A DNA stretch of 21,604 bases from Clostridiales bacterium. GTDB lineage: Bacteria; Bacillota; Clostridia; Oscillospirales; Acutalibacteraceae. Below are positions 15,165-21,604 of this stretch, in pieces. A program made the translations under genes and the position numbers. Under the pieces are notes generated by a model. It was not told the origin of the DNA and ran no database searches. It worked only from the letters and a program-made list of their open reading frames with translations. The number at the start of each line of letters is the position of its first letter. Positions within the stretch are counted from its first letter, which is position 1. The DNA lies in contig JAAZGX010000135.1 of the NCBI GenBank assembly GCA_012511005.1, positions 1 through 21,604 on the forward strand. The letters are read 5' to 3'.

Positions 15165-15806
15165 ATGGAGCAAGAAAAAAACATCAATTATCAAATTATA
15201 ACAGACGAGATTATCAGTACGCTTAGGACTGATAAAAGGTCAAAGCTGTTACTTCACGCTTGCTGTGCGCCGTGCAGCAGCTATGTTTTGTCATATCTTT
15301 CGCGCTATTTTGATATAAACATTCTTTATTATAACCCGAATATTTATCCAAAATCAGAGTACCAAAAAAGGCTTTTAGAGTTTTATAAGCTCCTTGAAAA
15401 AAACGACTTTGACTGTTCAATACAGCTAACAGAAATCGGTTATTTCCCCGAAAAGTTTTATGAAATCTCTAAGGGACTTGAAAAAGAGCCTGAGGGCGGT
15501 TTGCGCTGTGAAAAATGCTTTCGGTTAAGGCTTATTGAAGCGGCTTCTGAAGCTAAAAAAAGAAATGCGGACTTTTTTACGACTACTTTAAGCGTAAGTC
15601 CGCATAAAAACGCCGACTTGATAAACAGGATTGGCAAAGAGCTTGAAAGTGAGTTCGGCATTAAATATTTATTCTCCGACTTTAAAAAGCGTGACGGATA
15701 CAAAAAATCCATAGAGCTGTCAAAAGAATATGATTTATACCGCCAAGACTATTGCGGCTGTGTGTTTTCTAAACAAATTTCGGAAAGAAAGCCTCATACA
15801 ACCTAA
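15165..15806 (+). CDS. queH: Epoxyqueuosine reductase QueH
   Basis: QueH performs the last step of tRNA queuosine synthesis, reducing epoxyqueuosine to queuosine at the wobble base of GUN anticodons. It is the non-homologous alternative to QueG. The 213-residue protein (formerly DUF208) has all signature cysteines: HACCAPCS (Cys33, 34, 37), GLRCEKCFRLRL (Cys115, 118) and DYCGC (Cys197, 199). The first and second pairs hold a [4Fe-4S] cluster and the last pair is part of the metal/redox site in studied homologues. It starts 1 nt after the mntP stop. The nearest Shine-Dalgarno (AGGAG) is about 15 nt upstream, so translation probably depends on coupling to mntP. No other queuosine gene is in the window. 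Confidence 0.95.
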   Translation: MEQEKNINYQIITDEIISTLRTDKRSKLLLHACCAPCSSYVLSYLSRYFDINILYYNPNIYPKSEYQKRLLEFYKLLEKNDFDCSIQLTEIGYFPEKFYEISKGLEKEPEGGLRCEKCFRLRLIEAASEAKKRNADFFTTTLSVSPHKNADLINRIGKELESEFGIKYLFSDFKKRDGYKKSIELSKEYDLYRQDYCGCVFSKQISERKPHTT

Positions 15807-15811
15807 ATTTG

Positions 15812-15840
15812 TTGATATTTTTTTGTAACAATGATATAAT
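15812..15840 (+). promoter_or_regulatory. Promoter of the GPH-type transporter gene
   Basis: TTGATA (15812-15817) and a perfect TATAAT (15835-15840) are 17 nt apart, with TGA before the -10. It lies directly after the queH stop, about 43 nt before the transporter GTG. Confidence 0.75.
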
Positions 15841-15882
15841 AATTTTAATTTATGTCATAATACTGTTTACGGAAGTGATAAA

Positions 15883-17334
15883 GTGTCTCAAAAGCTCGCT
15901 GTTGACCATAACAGGCGGTATGTTGGAACGAAAGAAACTATTGGGTATGTTTTATATGATTCATCAAAAACAATTAATATTGAGGCGTATTCACAAAGGT
16001 TTATGCTTGATGTTGTTAAAATCTCTTTTATAAAGCAGAGCCAAATTGAACTAATAAACGGAATTTGGGATATTATTAACGACGGGCTAATAGGCATTTT
16101 AGTGGATAAGACAAGGACAAGAATAGGGAAATTCAGACCGTACCTGCTTGCTTTTGCAATCCCCTGCACATTAGGCTCTATTTTTTATTGGCTTACGCCT
16201 ATGTTTTTCGGTCCAAATCCTGAAAATATGGCAAAGTTCTTTTACTGGCTCGTTTTAAGTGTTGTTAATGAAGCTACCGGAACATTCCGCTCAATATCCG
16301 ATAACGGTATGCTTGCCACAATTACACCGAACCCTAACGAACGGGTGCGGCTTATTTCCGTTGCGGAGGTTTCCTCCTCTTTATATGAAAACTTCCCTGA
16401 ATGGGGATTTGGTATTTTAATTGATTTAATTAACCATAAAAAAGTCAACATTCCGCTTAAAAATGCCTTTGTCAACTGCGGTATATTTACAACCGTTTTA
16501 AGCAGTTTTTTTGCTATCTATTTCTTCCTAATAACGAAAGAGCGTATACCTCAAAATGTTGAACGCCCAAGATTAATAGAGGGAGTTCGCTCAATAATAA
16601 ATAACAAGCCGATGCTTATGGTTATGTTGTCAGAAGTGCTTGACGCCTTAAAAATAAGCACGAATTGGAATAATTATTATGTGGATGTATTAGGCACTAT
16701 TTCAATAAAAACGATAATTGGACTTCCCGGCGCGCCCTTTTCATTTTTGAGTTATGCTTATGTAAACTGGGCAAAACGCAAATTTTCCACAAAATCACTC
16801 TGGGTCGTAGGTCAGCATATGATAAATGTTCTTGATTTGGGAGTATTCTTAATCGGCTCCATGGGAGGAAAAGGTCCTAAAGGACTTTTCAGAAATCCGC
16901 GTGTAATGATACCTGTCTTAATGTTTAAGGAAGTCGGGCGGATGTCAGTACTTAGCCTCAAAAAAATTATCCCGCGGGAAATCTTTAACGAGAGTATGGA
17001 CTACTGTGAATGGGTAAACGGCTACCGCTCCGAAGGAATGACGATAGCCGCGAAAGATATGATTAGGAAAATCGTAAACAGGGCGATAAGCGTTTTTAAT
17101 ACTCTTATGATGAAGCGTATCGGTTACAGCCTTTCGGCAGATTTCGGCGGTCAGTCTGACAGTACAAAGTATTGGATATTTGTCCTTTGTACCCTACTGC
17201 CTACCGCGACGAGTATTTTCTCCGTAATACCAAAGTTATGTTACAGCCTTGGTGCAGATAAAAGAGAGATAATGTACAAAGAGTTATCAGAAAGACGCGA
17301 GCATTTAAGACTGTCTTTAGGTGAAACAGAATAA
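15883..17334 (+). CDS. MFS transporter of the glycoside-pentoside-hexuronide (GPH) type
   Basis: This 483-residue multi-helix membrane protein is probably a sugar:cation symporter. The GPH/MFS_2 signature is clear after helix 2: WDIINDGLIGILVDKTRTRIGKFRP is spread over residues 62-86, with the Asn-Asp pair and the DKTRTR-x-GK-x-RP loop. The C-terminal half has an ESMDYCEWVNGYRSEGM segment, the counterpart of the family's DY-x-E-x-TG-x-RSEG loop, and a charged ending (DKREIMYKELSERRE). The GTG start at 15883 has GGAAGTGAT upstream, an 8 of 9 match to the extended Shine-Dalgarno. It has its own strong promoter. Substrate is unknown. A xylose operon lies next to it on the opposite strand, which is suggestive only. 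The stop codons of the two convergent genes are 4 nt apart. Confidence 0.8.
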   Translation: MSQKLAVDHNRRYVGTKETIGYVLYDSSKTINIEAYSQRFMLDVVKISFIKQSQIELINGIWDIINDGLIGILVDKTRTRIGKFRPYLLAFAIPCTLGSIFYWLTPMFFGPNPENMAKFFYWLVLSVVNEATGTFRSISDNGMLATITPNPNERVRLISVAEVSSSLYENFPEWGFGILIDLINHKKVNIPLKNAFVNCGIFTTVLSSFFAIYFFLITKERIPQNVERPRLIEGVRSIINNKPMLMVMLSEVLDALKISTNWNNYYVDVLGTISIKTIIGLPGAPFSFLSYAYVNWAKRKFSTKSLWVVGQHMINVLDLGVFLIGSMGGKGPKGLFRNPRVMIPVLMFKEVGRMSVLSLKKIIPREIFNESMDYCEWVNGYRSEGMTIAAKDMIRKIVNRAISVFNTLMMKRIGYSLSADFGGQSDSTKYWIFVLCTLLPTATSIFSVIPKLCYSLGADKREIMYKELSERREHLRLSLGETE

Positions 17335-17338
17335 AATA

Positions 17339-17923
17339 TTAACGGTCTTTAGCGAAAATAGTCATAAAGAAATTGCCGTCCTCACACAGCATAGTACATT
17401 TTTCTATGCTGTGTTCTTTTAATACCTTTTCCCAACGCTCTTTCATTCCTATATTATATTCTACGGGCAAAAATCCTGCTGAGAGATAGCTTTTTACTGC
17501 GGCTTTTCTCCATTCATCAGTCGTTAAATATACATATTTCACACCATCATTTTTAAGCTTCATAAGGGCGGCACAGTTTAACACCTTGCTAAGTCCTTTA
17601 CCTCTGAAGTCCTTTCTAATACCGACCATATGAACTTCCCCGATGTTCTTTTCCTCGTGATAAACAGCCGTTATTGTGCCTATATGCTCACCGTTATAGT
17701 CAAGAAAAATCACATCCGTTTTAATATTTATACCCTCATGGTTTTTAATGCGTGATATAAAATCCTCTTTATTGGCATCATCATCTAAAAGCCCATTTTT
17801 ACAGCACTCTACCCACGGCATAATGTCCTTTTCGTCCTTATAAAACGAAAAGCTGTAACCCTCCCTGGGTTTTATCTTTACTATGGGATTATTAGCAAGC
17901 CAATACATTTTTAGTTGAGACAT
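17339..17923 (-). CDS. GNAT family N-acetyltransferase
   Basis: This 194-residue acetyl-CoA-dependent acetyltransferase of unknown substrate has motif A at about 96-112 (EVHMVGIRKDFRGKGLSK), containing the R-x-x-G-x-G-type loop that binds the CoA pyrophosphate. It is followed by YLTTDEWRKAAVKSYLSAGF, the usual motif-B region ending in AGF. The ATG at 17923 has AAGGAG 6 nt upstream, directly behind the xylB stop, so it is the last gene of the xylose operon. Its role there is unclear; sugar, amine or protein acetylation are all possible. A strong inverted repeat that probably ends the opposite transporter transcript lies inside its C-terminal codons. Confidence 0.85.
   Translation of the reverse strand: MSQLKMYWLANNPIVKIKPREGYSFSFYKDEKDIMPWVECCKNGLLDDDANKEDFISRIKNHEGINIKTDVIFLDYNGEHIGTITAVYHEEKNIGEVHMVGIRKDFRGKGLSKVLNCAALMKLKNDGVKYVYLTTDEWRKAAVKSYLSAGFLPVEYNIGMKERWEKVLKEHSIEKCTMLCEDGNFFMTIFAKDR
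17384..17420 (+). terminator. Probable plus-strand terminator of the transporter gene inside the GNAT gene
   Basis: A perfect 11-bp inverted repeat (ACACAGCATAG and CTATGCTGTGT) encloses a 9-base loop and is followed by TCTTTT. It starts 50 nt after the transporter stop and lies in the GNAT coding region. The minus strand has no T-run after it, so it should act only on plus-strand transcripts. Confidence 0.62.
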
Positions 17924-17936
17924 AGCCTACTCCTTG

Positions 17937-19457
17937 TTAAATGTTATAAAGTGTTCTAAAATCATCTTTAAGGCTTTTATAAAGCTTTTTATATAGCTCG
18001 AAATAAGGCTCATATAGCTTTCCTGCCTCTTTGTCGGGCATTAAAGGCTCATTCTTTTTAACTATTAAGTCACAAGCCTCTTGAAGTGAGCTGTATTCTT
18101 TGGAGCAAACGCCGGCAAGTATAGCGACGCCGAGTGCGCCGCCCTCGTCCGCCTTTAGTGTTTTTACGGGGCAACCGTAAAGGTCAGAGAGCATTTGCCG
18201 CCAAAGAGGACTTCTGCCCCCTCCTCCGCATACTGTCATATCGCTTACATCAACGCCCATTTCACGAAATACATCAACACATTCTTTCTGTGAAAAGGCA
18301 ACGCCCTCTAAAACAGCTCGAACTAAATGCGCTTTACTGTGCGTGTTTGAAAGACCGAAAAATACGCCCTTGCAGTATGGGTCGGGGTGCGGTGAACGCT
18401 CACCCATAAGATATGGTAAATATATGAGTTTTTCTGCTCCTATCGGCACTTTTTCTGCCATTTTATCCATAAGAGCATAAGTATCTGTTCCCTGTTTTTC
18501 TGCTTCATAAGCCTCTTTTTCAAAGCAAGTATTCCTAAGCCATCTTAAAGAAATACCCGCGCCCTGCGTACAGCTCATAACTGTCCACTTGTTTTTAACA
18601 GATGCGCAAAGCGTATGTACTTTGCCTAAAGCGTTTATTAAAGGCTCGTCTGAAACGGCGTAAACAACGGCAGATGAGCCAATTGTAGTAAATGCGCTAC
18701 CCTCTTTTATTACGCCTGTGCCAATAGCCGCCGCCGCATTATCCCCTGCGCCGCCCGCTACGGGTGTACCCTCTTTAATTCCTGTTAGCTCTGCGGCAGT
18801 TTTTGAAACTGTGCCCGTTTGCTCCTCTGATTCATACATAGCAGCTAAAAGGGATTTGTCTATTGAAAGCTTTTTTAATACTTCATCTGACCAAGTGCGA
18901 TTTTTTATGTCCATAAGCTGCATACCGGAAGCGTCTGAAACCTCTGTCGCAAGCTCCCCTGTCAGCATATAGCGTATATAATCTTTCGGCAGTAATATAC
19001 TTTTGCACTGACTGTAAATATGCGGCTCGTTTTCCATAACCCAAAGGATTTTTGAAGCCGTAAATCCCGTCATAGGAGGATTTGCCGTAATTTCTATTAC
19101 GCGCTTTTCGCCTACCTTTGAATTTATTTCTTCACACTGCGCCGCTGTTCTCTGGTCGCACCAGATTATTGATTTTCTAAGCGGCACACCGTCTTTTGAG
19201 AGCATAACAAGCCCGTGCATTTGCCCTGATAAACCAACGCCCGCTATCTCACAATTTTGTCCCGCTTTTGAAAGCACTGCGCGAACTCCCGTTACAACGG
19301 CGTTCCACCAATGAAGAGGGTCCTGCTCTGCCCAACCGTTTTGCTCCTCATAAAGCGGATACGAAACGGTTTTTGATGAAACCTCGTTGCCGTAAATATC
19401 AAACAGCACGCTTTTTGTGCCGGATGTGCCTACATCTATTCCAAGAAGATATTTCAT
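17937..19457 (-). CDS. xylB: Xylulokinase
   Basis: XylB phosphorylates D-xylulose to xylulose-5-phosphate, feeding the pentose phosphate or phosphoketolase route. The 506-residue FGGY kinase has the N-terminal phosphate loop DVGTSGTK (8-15), the substrate region LSGQMHGLV (76-84) with xylulokinase-typical MHG, WCDQRT (99-104), and the catalytic Asp239 in GGAGDNAAAAIGTG. The adenosine motif GGGGRSPLWRQMLSD lies in the second domain. The ATG at 19457 has AGAGGGG 7 nt upstream. It starts 15 nt after xylA and its stop abuts the ribosome site of the GNAT gene, so the three are cotranscribed. The FGGY family includes other sugar kinases, but the QMHG motif and the xylA neighbour make xylulose the clear substrate. 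Confidence 0.95.
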   Translation of the reverse strand: MKYLLGIDVGTSGTKSVLFDIYGNEVSSKTVSYPLYEEQNGWAEQDPLHWWNAVVTGVRAVLSKAGQNCEIAGVGLSGQMHGLVMLSKDGVPLRKSIIWCDQRTAAQCEEINSKVGEKRVIEITANPPMTGFTASKILWVMENEPHIYSQCKSILLPKDYIRYMLTGELATEVSDASGMQLMDIKNRTWSDEVLKKLSIDKSLLAAMYESEEQTGTVSKTAAELTGIKEGTPVAGGAGDNAAAAIGTGVIKEGSAFTTIGSSAVVYAVSDEPLINALGKVHTLCASVKNKWTVMSCTQGAGISLRWLRNTCFEKEAYEAEKQGTDTYALMDKMAEKVPIGAEKLIYLPYLMGERSPHPDPYCKGVFFGLSNTHSKAHLVRAVLEGVAFSQKECVDVFREMGVDVSDMTVCGGGGRSPLWRQMLSDLYGCPVKTLKADEGGALGVAILAGVCSKEYSSLQEACDLIVKKNEPLMPDKEAGKLYEPYFELYKKLYKSLKDDFRTLYNI

Positions 19458-19472
19458 AGCTTTACCCCTCTA

Positions 19473-20792
19473 TTATGAAAAAAGCAGTTGGTTTATAATA
19501 CTTAAAAGTTGCTCCTGTCTGCCCGACATAGGCGGCTGCGGCGCGCCTTTTTTACAGGCTATTTCAAAAAGCTCCTCTAAGCTCGTTTCTCCCGCTGTTA
19601 TTTTGCTCCCTATACCCTCATTGTAGCTTTTGTACCGCTTGTCAATAAAATCTTCTATTCTGCCGTCCTCAATAATTTTTGCGGCGTTTATTAAGCCTAA
19701 GGCATAAGCGTCCATTCCGAGTATAAACGCATAAAACATATCCTCATATGTATTACTTGGGCGGCGGTTTTTAGCATCAAAATTAAGCCCGCCGTTTTTT
19801 AATCCTCCTGCTTTTAGCACTTCGTACATACACATCGTCGTTTCATAAACATCATATGGAAATTCGTCCGTATCCCAGCCTAAAAGCAAATCCCCTTGGT
19901 TTGCGTCAATACTGCCGAGCATATTATTTATAGCGGCAACCCGTAACTCATGCCTAAATGTGTGCCCCGCAAGCGTTGCATGATTTGCCTCTACATTTAT
20001 CTTGAAATCCTTATCAAGACCGTATTGCCTTAAAAATCCGATTGCCGTCGCCGCGTCATAGTCATACTGATGCTTTGTCGGCTCTTTCGGCTTTGGCTCT
20101 ATATAAAAGTCACCGTCAAAACCAATGCTTCTGCCATAGTCAACAGCCATTCGCATAAGCCTTGCTATATTGTCAAGCTCAAACTTCATATCGGTGTTAA
20201 GAAGTGTGTCATAACCCTCTCTGCCGCCCCAGAAAACATAGCCTTTGCCGCCGAGTTTAACTGTAATATCAAGCGCCTTTTTTATCTGTGCCGCCGCAAA
20301 ACAAAAAACCTCTGCGCTGTTGGAGCTGCCCGCCCCGTTCATATATATGGGACTGCTGAAAAGGTTTGCCGTGCCCCATAAAAGCTTTTTATCGTATTGC
20401 AGCATTTTCGCTTTTATGTAGTCGGAAATTTCATCAAGGCGCGCATTTGTAATATTTATATCGTCCGCTTCAGGTATTAGGTCTACATCATGAAAGCAAA
20501 AATAATCAATTGACAGCTTATTCATAAACTCAAATGCCGCGTCCACCTTTTTATAGGCATGCTCCATCGTGTTAAGCTCTGCCCCAAAGCTTTTATCCGC
20601 CGTAAAAGTCCCGAACATATCTGCCCCGCCCGCGCACATATTGTGCCACCATGCCATAGCAAATCGCAAATGTTCTTTCATCGGCTTTCCTAATACTTCC
20701 TTTTCTGGCTCATAAAACTTAAAGCTCAAAGCGTTTACGCTATTAGCGCCTTCGTACTTAATTTTAGGGATTTCCTTAAATATTTCAGACAT
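19473..20792 (-). CDS. xylA: Xylose isomerase (class II)
   Basis: XylA interconverts D-xylose and D-xylulose using two divalent metal ions. The 439-residue length and the extra N-terminal segment are those of class II enzymes. The catalytic pair His101/Asp104 lies in FCFHDVDLIPE. Signature sequences follow: YVFWGGREGYDTLLNTDM, IEPKPKEPTKHQYD, NVEANHATLAGHTFRHEL and GSIDANQGDLLLGWDTDEFP, with the metal-binding Glu, His and Asp residues present. Near the N-terminus MAWWHNMCAGGADMFG replaces the commoner YWHTF-type wording, a modest deviation next to the substrate pocket. The ATG at 20792 has GGAGG 7 nt upstream. It follows the Gfo/Idh gene by 42 nt and precedes xylB by 15 nt. The operon promoter is outside the window. 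Confidence 0.97.
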   Translation of the reverse strand: MSEIFKEIPKIKYEGANSVNALSFKFYEPEKEVLGKPMKEHLRFAMAWWHNMCAGGADMFGTFTADKSFGAELNTMEHAYKKVDAAFEFMNKLSIDYFCFHDVDLIPEADDINITNARLDEISDYIKAKMLQYDKKLLWGTANLFSSPIYMNGAGSSNSAEVFCFAAAQIKKALDITVKLGGKGYVFWGGREGYDTLLNTDMKFELDNIARLMRMAVDYGRSIGFDGDFYIEPKPKEPTKHQYDYDAATAIGFLRQYGLDKDFKINVEANHATLAGHTFRHELRVAAINNMLGSIDANQGDLLLGWDTDEFPYDVYETTMCMYEVLKAGGLKNGGLNFDAKNRRPSNTYEDMFYAFILGMDAYALGLINAAKIIEDGRIEDFIDKRYKSYNEGIGSKITAGETSLEELFEIACKKGAPQPPMSGRQEQLLSIINQLLFS

Positions 20793-20834
20793 AAAACAGC
20801 CTCCGGTTTAGATTTTAGATAGTAGATGTTAAAT

Positions 20835-21604
20835 TTAGGGTTTACTCGTTATATTTATGACCGCCTCTGTTGAGTTAAATGCGTCCTTGTCATCTGCTGT
20901 TCTTTTGCTTTTGTCGTCAAGATTTTCTATAAAATCATAAAAAACATCGGGCGGCGAAAGAAGTTCACATTCTGTAACTTCATCTTCTCTTAATAAGAAT
21001 AGTTTTTCGTCACACACTTCTAAAATGCCCTTATCGCCAACTATTCTTATGCGGTCATCACCATGTGAATTTGCATCTTCATCTCTTAAAAAATCAACGG
21101 TTACAGTTGCTAAAACTCCGTTTTCCATTTCTAATATAGCTACCGCACAGTCTGAAAGCTCATTAAATCCAAAAGAATTTTTCCCTGAAGACAAATAATG
21201 AGAATTTTTTATTTTCTCGCCCGTAAACCAAAGAATTAAATCAACAGGGTGAATGCCAACCCACATAAATGTATTGCCGTATTCCTCTTTATTATTAAAA
21301 AACGGCGGACGCATACCGAAAATATACGATTTTTGGGCATTTATAAGCTTTATTTGCCCTATTGTTCCCTTTTTTATTTCGTGATACATTGTATAAAAAC
21401 ACGGCAGATATCGAGATGTCAGCATAGCGGCTAATTGTGCAGTTGACTCTTTATACGCCTGTTCTAATAATAAAAACTGCTCTCTATTTATGGCAATAGG
21501 CTTTTCACAGTATACATTAATACCCTTCTTTAGCGCATATGCCGCCATTTCAGCGTGTGAGCCGAAAAACCCGTCAACAACTACTAAGTCGGGCTTGCAC
21601 TCAT
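20835..21604 (-). CDS. Gfo/Idh/MocA family oxidoreductase (5' end outside window)
   Basis: This is the C-terminal 255 or so residues of an NAD(P)-dependent sugar or polyol dehydrogenase. The frame stays open to the right edge, so the Gly-rich Rossmann start is missing. An internal ATG at 21548 should not be taken as the start, because conserved sequence (ECKPDLVVVDGFFGSHAE) continues upstream of it. Visible motifs are YCEKPIAI, the family EKP signature, and GNTFMWVGIHPVDLILWFTG, which holds the usual catalytic-region His and Asp. LATVTVDFLRDEDANSHGDD and VGDKGILEV occur in the C-terminal sheet domain. It is upstream of xylA in the same direction, so it may act on a pentose, an oligosaccharide derivative or an inositol-like sugar; the substrate cannot be read from sequence. 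Confidence 0.88.
   Translation of the reverse strand, partial: ECKPDLVVVDGFFGSHAEMAAYALKKGINVYCEKPIAINREQFLLLEQAYKESTAQLAAMLTSRYLPCFYTMYHEIKKGTIGQIKLINAQKSYIFGMRPPFFNNKEEYGNTFMWVGIHPVDLILWFTGEKIKNSHYLSSGKNSFGFNELSDCAVAILEMENGVLATVTVDFLRDEDANSHGDDRIRIVGDKGILEVCDEKLFLLREDEVTECELLSPPDVFYDFIENLDDKSKRTADDKDAFNSTEAVINITSKP

Noticed and set aside
1..21604. CRISPR arrays, tRNA/rRNA genes, insertion sequences, prophage genes
   Set aside because: No spaced direct-repeat array, cloverleaf, transposase or integrase sequence was recognised on either strand by reading.

Overview
The window is one contiguous stretch of a low-GC, AT-rich genome that reads like a fermentative anaerobic Clostridia member, probably gut-associated. 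Pointers are the miaB / YlbF-family / mutS / mutL gene order typical of Firmicutes, an oxygen-sensitive pyruvate formate-lyase system under a ZTP (pfl-motif) riboswitch, a LytR-CpsA-Psr cell-wall protein, strong Shine-Dalgarno sequences and frequent TTG/GTG starts. Species cannot be named from sequence alone. No rRNA, tRNA, insertion sequence, prophage or CRISPR array was recognised, and there is no gene-free stretch above 300 bases.

Layout. (1) Positions 1-7776, minus strand: a single transcription unit read right to left as GH13 alpha-glucosidase, alpha/beta hydrolase, miaB, YlbF-family gene, mutS, mutL (cut by the left edge). Gaps are 1-73 nt and no internal terminator is seen. (2) 7939-9327, plus strand: an unusual double-domain ThyX-like protein, divergent from the alpha-glucosidase. 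It ends in a bidirectional terminator shared with a minus-strand LCP gene (9388-10506). (3) 10675-11412, plus strand: a NUDIX protein, convergent with pflBA (minus strand, 11420-14349), which has its own promoter, ZTP riboswitch and terminator. (4) 14576-17334, plus strand: mntP, queH and a GPH-type transporter that has its own promoter. (5) 17339-21604, minus strand: a pentose operon read as Gfo/Idh/MocA oxidoreductase (cut by the right edge), xylA, xylB, GNAT acetyltransferase.

How the genes work together. The right side converts xylose to xylulose-5-phosphate (XylA, XylB). The GPH-type transporter may import a sugar, and the alpha-glucosidase releases glucose from oligosaccharides. PFL turns the resulting pyruvate into acetyl-CoA and formate. 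The ZTP riboswitch ties PFL to folate one-carbon status, since formate feeds formyl-tetrahydrofolate. Housekeeping functions are mismatch repair (MutS/MutL), tRNA anticodon-loop modification (MiaB, QueH), Mn export (MntP) and envelope assembly (LCP).

I see no clear new multi-gene system. The best leads are the tandem ThyX-like protein whose signature residues are divided between two half-domains, a MiaB that stops before the TRAM domain, the complete ZTP-riboswitch/terminator arrangement of pflBA, and two convergent gene pairs in which the plus-strand terminator lies inside the opposing coding sequence.
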